In this document: piece by piece, positions 38,886-48,224 of the stretch | Numbering within the stretch: position 1 is the first letter of the stretch | How the letters are laid out: each line of letters starts with the position of its first letter | From: Listeria cossartiae subsp. cossartiae | GTDB taxonomy: Bacteria; Bacillota; Bacilli; Lactobacillales; Listeriaceae | Assembly (NCBI RefSeq): GCF_014224155.1 | Contig: NZ_JAASUI010000001.1 | Coordinates: 1,353,200-1,417,199 of the forward strand | DNA length: 64,000 nt | Direction of reading: 5' to 3' | Notes under the pieces: model-generated | Databases searched by the model: none | What the model saw: only the letters and a program-made list of their open reading frames with translations | Told to the model about the DNA's origin: nothing | Position numbers and translations under genes: made by a program

Positions 38886-38919
38886 AAAAAGGCTGTCCGC
38901 ATTGGACAGCCTTTTTTTA
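38886..38919. terminator. Bidirectional terminator
   Basis: AAAAAGGCTGTCC and GGACAGCCTTTTT pair perfectly around GCATT. Serves the ABC permease and the convergent carboxypeptidase gene, whose stop codon touches the T run. Confidence 0.93.
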
Positions 38920-39891
38920 ATGTCTAATAATTTGAATTTTATCGGTATGATTTGTATCAATTCTTGCAGTTCCACCAATTGGGAAAGTCGCAATTGGTTG
39001 TGTATGCCCAAAATCCGCGCCAGATATAACAGGGATTTTTTGTAATGCCGTCTTCGTTTCAATGATATAAGCTAATTTCTCCGCTGTCATCGCTGTCTTC
39101 TGTTGGAAACGACCGATTACCAGCCCTTGAATCTCGTCTGCACCCGGTTGACTAAGTAGCGATTCCAAATCACGGTCAAATGTTTCTGGCACAGTCATAA
39201 AATCGTCTTCAATAAACAAAATCGCACCCGCCAAATTCGGCATATATTCAGTTCCTTGCAGTAAATTAAGCGTGCATAAGTTCCCACCAATGATGGTCCC
39301 CTCTGCCTCTCCCGGTTGGATAACAACTAGTCCTTCATTTGGAATAAAATTGCGGTTCTCTTGATCTAAATACCATTCATCATCACTCCATGCAGCACTT
39401 TCTTTAAACGTAAATGGCTCTTTTTGTAATAAACAATCACTAAATGATTCAAGCACATAGTCCAGCCCTTTTTCCATTGAAAAACTAGAAAAGTGAGCGC
39501 CTGAATAAGTAATAAGTTCAGTTTGCGTATAAATAGCCGTTGCTAGCGCCGTAATATCTGAGAAGCCACATAAAATTTTAGGGTTTTCCGAAATTAAATC
39601 ATAATCTAAATACGGTAACAATTGGTTGCTATTAAAACCGCCGATAACTGTTAAAATTGCTTTTACATTGGAATCATTGAAGGCTTCGTGGATATCAGCT
39701 ACTCGCGAGCGAATGCTAGAGCTCATCATACAATCCATTTCAGCCACATGTTCTCCAAAAGTAACGTTGAAACCCATATCAGTTAGGCGCTTAACTGCAA
39801 TCTCAACTTGATCCTCAGCCATGATGCCGATAGAACGGCTTGGCGCAATAATCCGAATTTCATCGCCTTGTTTTAATTTTGCTGGAATCAT
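38917..39891 (-). CDS. S66-family LD-carboxypeptidase (LdcA/MccF-like)
   Basis: A 324-residue serine peptidase. The S66 triad is visible: nucleophile Ser in CGFSDITAL (near residue 109), Glu in the GTIIGGNLCTLNLLQGTE region and His in ADFGHTQP near residue 300. Family members either trim the terminal D-Ala from muropeptide tetrapeptides in the cytosol or inactivate microcin C-type antibiotics (MccF). The sequence does not decide. It overlaps tag by 4 bases. No signal peptide. Confidence 0.9.
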   Translation of the reverse strand: MIPAKLKQGDEIRIIAPSRSIGIMAEDQVEIAVKRLTDMGFNVTFGEHVAEMDCMMSSSIRSRVADIHEAFNDSNVKAILTVIGGFNSNQLLPYLDYDLISENPKILCGFSDITALATAIYTQTELITYSGAHFSSFSMEKGLDYVLESFSDCLLQKEPFTFKESAAWSDDEWYLDQENRNFIPNEGLVVIQPGEAEGTIIGGNLCTLNLLQGTEYMPNLAGAILFIEDDFMTVPETFDRDLESLLSQPGADEIQGLVIGRFQQKTAMTAEKLAYIIETKTALQKIPVISGADFGHTQPIATFPIGGTARIDTNHTDKIQIIRH

Positions 39892-40469
39892 TTAGTAGCC
39901 TCCCTATTTAACGTATGGAACGGGCACGAAAGCAAATGGTCGTCGAGAATCCCAATAGCTTGTAAATAAGAATAAATGATTACGGGGCCAACAAATTTAA
40001 AACCACGTTTCTTTAAATCTTTACTGATTTTTTCGGATAACTCTGTGCTAGCTGGAACTTCTCCCATTCCTTGCCATTCGTTAATAATCCGTTCGCCATT
40101 TGTAAAACCCCAAATGTAGTTAGCAAATGAGCCAAATTCCGCTTGGACTCTTTGCGTAGCTAGTGCATTTGTACGAACCGCTTTTACTTTTAGGCGATTC
40201 TTCACAATGGCTGCTTCCTCAACAATTGTCGCTAGCTCATCGTCCGTTAGCAGCGCGCATTTATCAATATCAAAGTGAAAAAAAGCTTCTTGGTACGCTT
40301 TTCTTTTATGTAAAATTAATCTCCATGAGAGCCCGGCTTGCGCTCCTTCTAAATTAAGCATTTCAAATAAATATGTGTCATCCTTACTCGGGACACACCA
40401 TTCTGCATCATGATATTCTAGTTCAAACGGGTCATTAATCGACCATGGGCAACGTAATTCTTCAGACAA
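39888..40469 (-). CDS. tag: DNA-3-methyladenine glycosylase I
   Basis: 193 residues; removes 3-methyladenine from DNA in base excision repair. Zinc-site and family residues are visible: CPWSINDPFELEYHDAEW at the N-terminus and SCPFHTLNR at the C-terminus, with the pocket sequence FEMLNLEGAQAGLSW between. Length is normal. First gene of a pair with the carboxypeptidase gene, 12 bases after the small membrane protein gene. Confidence 0.95.
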   Translation of the reverse strand: MSEELRCPWSINDPFELEYHDAEWCVPSKDDTYLFEMLNLEGAQAGLSWRLILHKRKAYQEAFFHFDIDKCALLTDDELATIVEEAAIVKNRLKVKAVRTNALATQRVQAEFGSFANYIWGFTNGERIINEWQGMGEVPASTELSEKISKDLKKRGFKFVGPVIIYSYLQAIGILDDHLLSCPFHTLNREATK

Positions 40470-40481
40470 AGCGAGTTCCTC

Positions 40482-40715
40482 CTATATAGTTAAAATGTAA
40501 TGCACACTAATTAAAACAGCCACAAATAAGCCGATACAACTCCAAATTAGTCGTTTCTCTTTCCACTGACTAACTGCCACAGCAATGCTTAATGCTAAAA
40601 ATAAAAAGAGCAGCCAGTTCGGAACGTCCGGTTGATAGTTGCTCGTGAAAATAAGATACCCTACTACCGCTGCAATTATTCCGGTCAAAATAAAACTTAT
40701 CTTTTGATATCTCAT
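40482..40715 (-). CDS. Small membrane protein
   Basis: 77 residues with three hydrophobic segments (SFILTGIIAAVVGYLIFTS, WLLFLFLALSIAVAVSQW, LIWSCIGLFVAVLISVHYIL). ATG at 40713-40715 is chosen because GGAGG lies 9 bases upstream; an earlier in-frame start would include that site. Probably co-transcribed with tag. Not recognised; function unknown. Confidence 0.72.
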   Translation of the reverse strand: MRYQKISFILTGIIAAVVGYLIFTSNYQPDVPNWLLFLFLALSIAVAVSQWKEKRLIWSCIGLFVAVLISVHYILTI

Positions 40716-40775
40716 TTGTTCAAGCCTCCTATTAACCAATGATAAAACATACGTTCTGTTTTTGCAAGTGAAAAT

Positions 40776-40814
40776 AAAAAAGAGGCGAACTTTTTTTGCT
40801 CGCCTCTTTTTAAA
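40776..40814 (-). terminator. Terminator after aconitase gene
   Basis: AAAAAGAGGCGA and TCGCCTCTTTTT form a 12-bp stem around about 11 bases, with T run on the minus strand. Confidence 0.9.
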
Positions 40815-40815
40815 G

Positions 40816-43518
40816 TTATTTCAATTTGCCACGAAGAACCATTGGTAAAATTCCGCCATGACGGTAATAGTCAATTTCTACTTCTGAGTCAAAGCGTGCA
40901 AGTGCCTCGAAAGTGATGCTTGAGCCATCTTCACGGATAGCTGTTACTTTTACAAGGTCTCTTGGTGCTACATCTTCACCGATTTCCACTTGTAAGCTTT
41001 CTGAGCCAGTTAGACCTAATGTTTCGGCGTCTTCACCTGGTTGGAATTGAAGTGGTAAAACACCCATCATGACAAGGTTAGAACGATGAATCCGTTCATA
41101 GCTTTTCGCAATAACTGTTTTAATTCCAAGTAAGTTCGTTCCTTTAGCAGCCCAGTCACGTGATGATCCCATCCCGTAATCGTCGCCTGCAAGAATAACT
41201 AAGCCAGTATTATTTTCGATATATTTTCTAGAAGCATCGTAAATCGACATCACTTCGCCAGTTGGCCAGTAAGTCGTATAGCCGCCTTCTGTACCTGGTG
41301 CGATTTGGTTTTTGATGCGGATATTTGCAAATGTACCGCGCATCATGACATCGTGATGCCCACGACGAGAGCCGTATGAGTTGAAGTCACGAATTGCCAC
41401 GCCTTCTTCTTGAAGGAATTTTCCAGCTGGCGTATCTTTACCGATTGCTCCGGCTGGTGAAATATGGTCGGTTGTAACGGAGTCGCCAAATTTACCAATA
41501 ACTCGAAGTCCGGATAATGCTTCTACTTCGCCAGCTTCTTTTGCTAAATTGTCAAAGAATGGCGGATTGGCGATATACGTGGAATTTTCATCCCATTTGT
41601 ATAGAGCGTCTTCGGTAGTTTCAATCGCGTTCCAAGCTTCGTTTTCATCAAAAACGTGGGCATATTGTTCGCGGAAAAGTTCTGGCGTTACGGTTTCTTC
41701 TACAAGCGCCTTCACTTCTTCTGAACTTGGCCAAATATCGTCTAGGAAGACTTCTTCGCCATTATTACTACGTCCGATTGGTTCGGTTAGCATGTCGACA
41801 TTCGTTGTCCCAGCAAGTGCATAGGCAACGACAAGCGGTGGTGAAGCTAAGAAGTTTGCTTTCACAAGTGCATGAATTCGACCTTCAAAGTTACGGTTAC
41901 CACTTAATACCGCGGAAACGAGTAAATCGCTGTCTTGAATCGCTTCTTCAATTTCTTCTTTTAGTGGCCCGGAGTTGCCAATACAGGTCGTACAACCATA
42001 ACCAACTAAGTCAAAGCCTAGTTTTTCTAAATATGGGAGTAATCCCGCTTTTTCCAAATAGCCTGTTACGACTTTGGAGCCTGGCGCTAAGGAAGTTTTT
42101 ACAAATTTTGGTACTTCTAAGCCTTTTTCGACTGCTTTTTTAGCAACCAATCCGGCGCTTAGCATAACGTATGGGTTAGAAGTATTCGTACAACTTGTAA
42201 TAGCTGCAATGGCAACGGAGCCAGTTTTCATAGTGGATTGATCGCCATTACCAAATGTAACCGTTACTTCTTTGTCTAAGGCTGATTTATCAAGTCCGAA
42301 ACCTTGGTTACCTGCTTTGGCAGTAATCGATTCACGGAATGTTTCTTTCATTTTCGAAAGTGGAATCAAATCTTGCGGACGTTTTGGTCCAGCTAAGTTT
42401 GGTTCGATAGCGGAAAGATCGATTTCCACTGTTTGCGTGTAGTTTGGTTCTACTTTTTCTGGTGTGAAGAATAAATCGTTTGCTTCTAAATATGCTTCAA
42501 CGAGTTCGATTTGTTCCTTGTCACGGCCAGTTAGTTTTAAATAGTTAAGCGCTTCTTTGTCGACTGGGAAAAAGCCGCAAGTTGCGCCGTATTCTGGAGC
42601 CATGTTGGCAACGGTTGCACGGTCAGCAAGTGGTAATGTCGCCACACCAGGACCATAAAATTCAACAAATTTCCCTACTACTTTTTGTTCCCGTAAAACT
42701 TGAGTTACTTTTAGTGCGAAATCGGTTGCTGTTGCGCCGTTTGGTAAAGCACCCAGTAATTTCACGCCGATAACTTCTGGGATCGGGAAGTAAGAAGGTT
42801 GACCGAGCATGCCGGCTTCTGCTTCGATACCGCCAACGCCCCAACCTAAAACGCCAATGCCATTAATCATCGTTGTATGGCTATCTGTTCCGACAAGGGA
42901 ATCTGGGAACGCTACAAATTCGCCGTCTGCTACTTCATTCGCAATCACGACGTTTGCTAAATACTCTAAGTTAACTTGGTGAACAATACCTGTTGCAGGT
43001 GGCACAGCACGATAATTATCAAATGCTTTTTGCGCCCAATTTAAAAACTGGTAACGTTCCATGTTGCGCTTGAATTCTAGTTCCATGTTGATTTTAAGTG
43101 CTTCTGGATTCGCGTAGCTGTCGACTTGTACCGAGTGATCGACGACTAAATCGACCGGGATTTCCGGATTGATTTTTTCTGGATCACCGCCAAGATCTGC
43201 CATTGCTTTACGTAAAGAAGCTAAATCAACAACTGCCGGAACGCCGGTGAAATCTTGTAAAATAACACGCGCTGGTTTAAATGGCACTTCGCCTTCATTA
43301 CCATCTTTTGACCAGTGGGCTAAGTCTTCTACGTGTGAATCCTTGATAACGCGACCATCTGCTTGTCTTAATACAGATTCCAGTAAAACACGTACAGAAT
43401 AAGGTAATTTCTCGATGTTTGTAAGCTTGTCCTCTTCTAAGGTTTTAAGTTTGTAATAATGATACGTTTTGTCGTTCAGTTGAAATGATGCTTTTGCTTT
43501 TTCTTTCCAATTAGTCAT
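40816..43518 (-). CDS. citB: Aconitate hydratase A
   Basis: A 900-residue aconitase of the AcnA/IRP type. It isomerises citrate to isocitrate and, in Bacillus, also binds RNA when its cluster is lost. The three cluster cysteines are in [11 protein letters not shown] and [15 protein letters not shown]; active-site blocks VVAGDSHTT-type ([19 protein letters not shown]) and the swivel domain SRDWAAKG are present. Start at 43516-43518 (MTNWKEK) follows GGAGG; the frame is open 49 codons further upstream but without a start signal, through the promoter. Listeria has a branched, incomplete citric acid cycle, so the enzyme serves glutamate synthesis. Confidence 0.96.
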   Translation of the reverse strand: MTNWKEKAKASFQLNDKTYHYYKLKTLEEDKLTNIEKLPYSVRVLLESVLRQADGRVIKDSHVEDLAHWSKDGNEGEVPFKPARVILQDFTGVPAVVDLASLRKAMADLGGDPEKINPEIPVDLVVDHSVQVDSYANPEALKINMELEFKRNMERYQFLNWAQKAFDNYRAVPPATGIVHQVNLEYLANVVIANEVADGEFVAFPDSLVGTDSHTTMINGIGVLGWGVGGIEAEAGMLGQPSYFPIPEVIGVKLLGALPNGATATDFALKVTQVLREQKVVGKFVEFYGPGVATLPLADRATVANMAPEYGATCGFFPVDKEALNYLKLTGRDKEQIELVEAYLEANDLFFTPEKVEPNYTQTVEIDLSAIEPNLAGPKRPQDLIPLSKMKETFRESITAKAGNQGFGLDKSALDKEVTVTFGNGDQSTMKTGSVAIAAITSCTNTSNPYVMLSAGLVAKKAVEKGLEVPKFVKTSLAPGSKVVTGYLEKAGLLPYLEKLGFDLVGYGCTTCIGNSGPLKEEIEEAIQDSDLLVSAVLSGNRNFEGRIHALVKANFLASPPLVVAYALAGTTNVDMLTEPIGRSNNGEEVFLDDIWPSSEEVKALVEETVTPELFREQYAHVFDENEAWNAIETTEDALYKWDENSTYIANPPFFDNLAKEAGEVEALSGLRVIGKFGDSVTTDHISPAGAIGKDTPAGKFLQEEGVAIRDFNSYGSRRGHHDVMMRGTFANIRIKNQIAPGTEGGYTTYWPTGEVMSIYDASRKYIENNTGLVILAGDDYGMGSSRDWAAKGTNLLGIKTVIAKSYERIHRSNLVMMGVLPLQFQPGEDAETLGLTGSESLQVEIGEDVAPRDLVKVTAIREDGSSITFEALARFDSEVEIDYYRHGGILPMVLRGKLK

Positions 43519-43564
43519 CCACGTTTCCTCCTTCAATTCTTGAAACGATTGGTCTCTCTCATCT

Positions 43565-43593
43565 ATTGTACTTAAAAACGCGCGATAAGTAAA
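43565..43593 (-). promoter_or_regulatory. citB promoter
   Basis: TTTACT (43588-43593), 17 bases, TACAAT (43565-43570) on the minus strand. Confidence 0.75.
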
Positions 43594-43616
43594 CAAAGAG
43601 AATCTGTTATAATTCA

Positions 43617-43631
43617 ATAACTTTTTCTTAT
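43617..43631. promoter_or_regulatory. CcpC dyad upstream of citB
   Basis: ATAA-N7-TTAT is the CcpC consensus. It lies about 60 bases before the inferred start point. A half site (ATAA, 43585-43588) occurs near -27, the same two-part layout as Bacillus citB, where citrate relieves CcpC repression. Confidence 0.7.
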
Positions 43632-43672
43632 AACTAAAAAATGAATGACAACGAGTGCCATTCATCTCTATT

Positions 43673-44476
43673 TTATAAAACTAAATTGGTTAATGCTTGT
43701 TCTAAAGAGCCATATGATTCCAGTTTGGAAATGTTTGAGCCAACTTGAATCGTGCGCTGCGCAAAGCTTGGTTGCATACCAGAAAGTATTGGTACTAAGC
43801 CGATAAGTTTAAAAGACTGGATCATATCTTCCATGTGCTTCGTCGCAAAATCATCTTTTAATACCGCGCTAGAAAAATCAATCACAATCGTGTCTAAATT
43901 CAATTTATCCGCAGATTCTACTGCTTTTTCTTTCATAAAGTAGCCTCTATCATCATCCAAACTGCCGACAATTGGCAAGACGCCGATAGAATCCGTAATC
44001 GGGATTATGCGTGTGGATAATTGAATAATTTCTTTTCGCTGAGCAGCAACCTGATTTCTGTTTTCTTGCATAAATCCTTCTAACAGCTGTTGTTGTATGG
44101 ATGCCAAGATATCTTTTATTTCTAACATAAACTGAATAATATCTGCATCTGTATAAAAAACGTCTTCTGTTTCTTTCCATTTGAGCAAACTAGTGATAAT
44201 AAATTTATCAATTTCACTCATATGTTGATGAATTTTTCGAATATCGGTTTTATCATTGAAGCGTCTTTTACCGATGCTTTCAAAATCACGTTCTTTCACG
44301 CCGGTAATGACATCAATAATCATGCCGCATGACGCTGTGCTTAGTGAACGAATAGATGTTTCAGCCTCGCCACCACTAAGTCTTAATTTATATTCGTCCG
44401 TATTAATGTAATAATTTTCGTAAAACATATTCACTAATATCGAACGACGCTCTATTAAAAATTGCTTAATCTGCAT
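43673..44476 (-). CDS. rsbR3: Stressosome protein RsbR3 (RsbR paralogue with STAS domain)
   Basis: 267 residues: a helical N-terminal sensory domain (about 1-130) and a C-terminal STAS domain (about 150-265: [52 protein letters not shown]). RsbR paralogues assemble with RsbS into the stressosome that releases RsbT and turns on sigma-B. Of the Listeria paralogues this one matches the gene next to citB, RsbR3. ATG at 44474-44476 has AAAGGAG at good spacing. The phosphorylatable Thr positions known from RsbRA appear altered (Ser in FSS; Arg-Thr after AQ). It shares a strand and region with a general stress gene. Confidence 0.88.
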   Translation of the reverse strand: MQIKQFLIERRSILVNMFYENYYINTDEYKLRLSGGEAETSIRSLSTASCGMIIDVITGVKERDFESIGKRRFNDKTDIRKIHQHMSEIDKFIITSLLKWKETEDVFYTDADIIQFMLEIKDILASIQQQLLEGFMQENRNQVAAQRKEIIQLSTRIIPITDSIGVLPIVGSLDDDRGYFMKEKAVESADKLNLDTIVIDFSSAVLKDDFATKHMEDMIQSFKLIGLVPILSGMQPSFAQRTIQVGSNISKLESYGSLEQALTNLVL

Positions 44477-44499
44477 AAACTTCTCCTTTTTCACCGATA

Positions 44500-44922
44500 T
44501 TATCTCGCAAAAATTAAGATGTTATCTGCATGTAGATTTTCAATCATTTTATTTACTTGTTCATCTGTTAAGTCAAAGTCTTCTAGTAGTTTTTTTACAG
44601 ACTTGTCATCTGTTTTCGAGAACCATTTGGCAAAAGGACCAGCTGCGTATAAAGCGCCGTATTTAGGATTGTAAGCTTGTGGAATCACAATCGCGCCACT
44701 TAGGGATTGCAGAATTCCAGAAATAATACCGAATGCTTCTTCATTAACAGGACGTTCGATTTCAATATTCTCTTTTTCTGCTAATGTTTCTAAATTTTTA
44801 TTGTGTTTTGATTTAGCTAGAACAGAAATGTCTTCTTTTTCGTAGCCCTCACTCACTAATTTGTCGATAATTTCCTCGGCTGCCGCGACGTTTTGAACTG
44901 CGAATACTTCCCACTTTTTCAT
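44500..44922 (-). CDS. YflT-type general stress protein
   Basis: 140 residues. The N-terminal 60 residues (KKWEVFAVQNVAAAEEIIDK, GYEKEDISVLAK) are the heat-induced stress protein YflT/general stress protein 17M domain, and a charged helical C-terminus follows. No catalytic residues; role unknown. Its ATG overlaps the stop of the SNF2 gene in a TAATG arrangement, which implies translational coupling, and it precedes rsbR3 by 23 bases. Confidence 0.8.
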   Translation of the reverse strand: MKKWEVFAVQNVAAAEEIIDKLVSEGYEKEDISVLAKSKHNKNLETLAEKENIEIERPVNEEAFGIISGILQSLSGAIVIPQAYNPKYGALYAAGPFAKWFSKTDDKSVKKLLEDFDLTDEQVNKMIENLHADNILIFAR

Positions 44923-47900
44923 TATTTGTCATCCCTTCCATTATCCAATTGTAGTATTTGTTTAATTTCTTCTGTGCTTAATTTTCCTAGCATTTGTTCC
45001 CCTGGCTGAATAAGTTCATCCACTAGTGCTTGTTTTTTCTTTTGTAAATCAAAAATTCGTTCTTCAATCGTTCCTTTAGTAATCATTCGGAACACTTGGA
45101 CGACACGTTTTTGACCGATTCGGTGTGCCCGTCCTGTAGCTTGTTCTTCTACGGCTGGATTCCACCATAAATCGTATAAAATCACGGTGTCTGCACCAAC
45201 AAGGTTGAGTCCGGTTCCGCCAGCTTTTAGCGAGATTAAGAAAATATCATTCTCTCCTTCGTTAAAGGCATTAACCATATCTAGCCTTGTTTTCGACGGT
45301 GTTTTGCCATCCATATAGAAAAGCGTTTGACCGTCTTCTTCTAATTTCTGGCGGATAATCGAAAGCATACCCGTGAACTGGGAGAAAATCAGAATCCGTT
45401 TACCGTTTTCTCTTGCTGTCTGTATTGTATCAAATAACTGTAGTAATTTACCAGATTCACCTTGATAATTTTCCACAAATAGGCTTGGATCGCAACAAAT
45501 TTGCCGTAAACGAGTTAATCCCGCGAGTAATTTGATTCGTTCTTCGCCGGCATTGCCATTGCTTGCTTCTAAATCAGCTTGAATTTTTTCTAAGTAAGCT
45601 AAGTAAATTGTTTTTTGTTCGTCGGTTAATTCAGAGTATAGATTTGTTTCGATTTTGTCTGGTAGTTCTTTGACGACATCTTGTTTTAATCTGCGCAACA
45701 AGAACGGACGAATCATTTTGGCGATGTTGTCGTAAGGGATTTCTTTGAATTTGCGTAACGATGGGAAAAATCCTGGCATTAAGGTTTGGAAAATTGCCCA
45801 TAATTCATCGATGCTATTTTCAAGCGGCGTCCCACTGAGCGCAAATACATGGTTTCGTTTCAAGGCACGTACGGCTTGCGATGCTTTCGTGTGATAGTTC
45901 TTGATAGCTTGTGATTCGTCGATAATAACACTCGAAAATGCAACATCCGCAAAATGCACAATATCTTGGCGTAACGATGGATATGAAATCAAGTACACAT
46001 GGCCTCGCTTCATCTCTTCCATTTCCGCCATCCGGGATTGTTTTGTCCCATGTAAAACGGTCACTGGAATAGCTGGCGCAAATTTTTCTAATTCGCTTTG
46101 CCAGTTATACAGTAGTGATGCTGGCGTAATAATTAAGACCGGTTTTAAGTTTGGATTATCCTCTAGCTCAGATGCCAAAAAGCTAATTGTTTGCACCGTT
46201 TTCCCAAGTCCCATGTCATCTGCCAAAATTCCGCCTAGATTATATTTCGCAAGTGATTTCATCCATTCAAAACCAGTCAGCTGATAATCACGCAACTCTG
46301 CTTTTAAACCTTTTGGTAAAGTGAAGCTGTCTTCGGATTGGGTCGTAATATCTGTTAATAGTTCACGGAACGAACGGCTGAATTTATGATGTTCGTCTTG
46401 CGTTCCCGCTCCTAAAATATCGTAAATTTGCATACCACGATAAAGTGGCACTTGCATATTTGCTTGAACGTCTTTTTTACGTACTTCGAGCATTTGGAGT
46501 ACGTCTTCCATTTGTTTATAGTTTTCTGATTCGAGAGATAAGAAACGACCACTTTTAAGGCGGTGATAGCTCCGTTTTTCCCGTAATGATTCGAGGACGT
46601 TTTGGACTTCTTCTTCCGGAATCCCTTTGAAATCAAATGAAACAGACAGATAATCATTGTCGCTAGAAACATCCAGCGTCGTCACTGGACGGACATTTTC
46701 CTCGACCATTTCTTCGAGTCCATCTTCCATATAAATCTCCGCGTACTCGGCAAGTTTCGGAATGGTTCGATAGTAAAATTGATAGAGATCCTTTTCTTGT
46801 TTGTTAACGACCATTTTGGTTCCAGAAAAATGAACGGGTGCGCTTTCGATAATATTCATCACGCGGGCTTCTTTTTCGACATCGCGAATCATGATTTTTT
46901 CATTTTCTTCTTCGGTTGTCGCAAATGGGTCAAATAATTGATTGCCATAGTGGTATTCCAGACGCAACGTATGCTCCCCGTACTCGAGCGCAATAAATAA
47001 TTTACAATCAAGCGGTTGTTGGGTAATCCGGTCTTCAATCGAGTCATCCAGTTTTAATTTCCCGCTTTTCTGTAGAGCTGGTAGAACGTAGGAAATGACT
47101 TCACTGAGTTGCGACTCGGAAAACTGTACCACTTCATTCTTCGTTACTTTATGAAATTCGATTAATGGTTTTAAAGATTCCCATACTTCTTTGGCTGGAA
47201 TGAAGAAAGTACCGTCAAAGAATAGTAATTGGTAAGCTTCGAAAAAGATTGCTTGCTGCAAGTCTTCTAATTCTAATTGATATTTATCGTCGGCACTTTT
47301 TTTGAGTTCGAAAATGAAATCAAGGTTGTCATGACGCACGTTGATACCGCGATACTTAATATCTTCCACGCGTTCTTTCATAATAATGCACGTCGTATCG
47401 CGTTCAGTGAGAAGTTCTAGCAACTCACTCGCCATGCTTGGAGGAATTGTTAAGTTTTTCTCTTCGGCATAAGATTTTGACCAGTAGAAAGAGTCCGTAT
47501 CATACATTTTGGCAATTTCACTGATTTGTAGCAGTTTATCAAGAATTTGTTTGTCTTCTTCCGCAAAGAAATGCTCATTTGGATCATAAGCGAAATTCTT
47601 GGTAAATACGAGCCACTGCCGATCGCGAATCGCGGCTAAAAATGTATTCATGTTTTTGACAACATAGGTCCGTTCCGTCCCAACTTTCACTTCAATCGTC
47701 ATAATATAACTAGTATCATCCGGTTTTAAACGAATAATATATTGGGTTTGAAGAGGCGTTTTATTCGTATTATCCTCCTCCACTTCAAATTGTTGCGCCA
47801 TATTTTGTTGAAAAAGGGAAAGAAGCGTATTTGATTCTTGTGTGAGAATGCGATTTTTAAAATCTTGTTTGGCTGCTTTTTGCTTTTCTTTTTCCATTTT

Positions 47901-48140
47901 TAAATGTGTGGCGTAGATATGTTTGCAAATGGCGTTCAACTGAAAATCCGCGCAGCTACACGCATAATTTTCGTTACCAGCATCTTCTACGACATTTTGA
48001 TCAATAAAATACGTTAAAAAATGGTCTGATGCATCCTTTTCACGAAACTGAATAATTTCTCCGTCTTCCATCAGTTTCTTTCCAGCCTGCTTCACACTAT
48101 ATGGAATCATTTTATTTTGAATTGCTGTAAAGTGCTCCAT
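44922..48140 (-). CDS. SNF2-family helicase with SWIM zinc finger
   Basis: 1072 residues. The N-terminal SWIM finger is complete (YACSCADFQLNAICKHIYA, CxCx-n-CxH) near residue 80. A bacterial SNF2-associated domain occupies the middle, then the two RecA lobes: ADDMGLGKTVQTI (Walker A, near residue 645), IIDESQAIKN (DExx), ALSGTPLENS, and lobe 2 FSQFTGM, SLKAGGTGLNLV and GRAHRIGQ. It is an ATP-driven DNA or chromatin-like remodelling motor; in bacteria such proteins act with RNA polymerase or in repair. Its neighbour sbcCD on the same strand fits DNA repair, with an 84-base gap. Confidence 0.93.
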   Translation of the reverse strand: MEHFTAIQNKMIPYSVKQAGKKLMEDGEIIQFREKDASDHFLTYFIDQNVVEDAGNENYACSCADFQLNAICKHIYATHLKMEKEKQKAAKQDFKNRILTQESNTLLSLFQQNMAQQFEVEEDNTNKTPLQTQYIIRLKPDDTSYIMTIEVKVGTERTYVVKNMNTFLAAIRDRQWLVFTKNFAYDPNEHFFAEEDKQILDKLLQISEIAKMYDTDSFYWSKSYAEEKNLTIPPSMASELLELLTERDTTCIIMKERVEDIKYRGINVRHDNLDFIFELKKSADDKYQLELEDLQQAIFFEAYQLLFFDGTFFIPAKEVWESLKPLIEFHKVTKNEVVQFSESQLSEVISYVLPALQKSGKLKLDDSIEDRITQQPLDCKLFIALEYGEHTLRLEYHYGNQLFDPFATTEEENEKIMIRDVEKEARVMNIIESAPVHFSGTKMVVNKQEKDLYQFYYRTIPKLAEYAEIYMEDGLEEMVEENVRPVTTLDVSSDNDYLSVSFDFKGIPEEEVQNVLESLREKRSYHRLKSGRFLSLESENYKQMEDVLQMLEVRKKDVQANMQVPLYRGMQIYDILGAGTQDEHHKFSRSFRELLTDITTQSEDSFTLPKGLKAELRDYQLTGFEWMKSLAKYNLGGILADDMGLGKTVQTISFLASELEDNPNLKPVLIITPASLLYNWQSELEKFAPAIPVTVLHGTKQSRMAEMEEMKRGHVYLISYPSLRQDIVHFADVAFSSVIIDESQAIKNYHTKASQAVRALKRNHVFALSGTPLENSIDELWAIFQTLMPGFFPSLRKFKEIPYDNIAKMIRPFLLRRLKQDVVKELPDKIETNLYSELTDEQKTIYLAYLEKIQADLEASNGNAGEERIKLLAGLTRLRQICCDPSLFVENYQGESGKLLQLFDTIQTARENGKRILIFSQFTGMLSIIRQKLEEDGQTLFYMDGKTPSKTRLDMVNAFNEGENDIFLISLKAGGTGLNLVGADTVILYDLWWNPAVEEQATGRAHRIGQKRVVQVFRMITKGTIEERIFDLQKKKQALVDELIQPGEQMLGKLSTEEIKQILQLDNGRDDK

Positions 48141-48224
48141 TACTTTCTTCCTCCCAAAAACCGTCCATTACTCTAAACTACTATTATATAGGAAAAGACG
48201 AGTGACGGCAACGCAAGCGGTTTT

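Noticed and set aside
43519..43665. Longer aconitase start, 49 codons upstream
   Set aside because: The extra part runs through the promoter and CcpC dyad and lacks a ribosome site; ATG at 43516-43518 has a perfect one.
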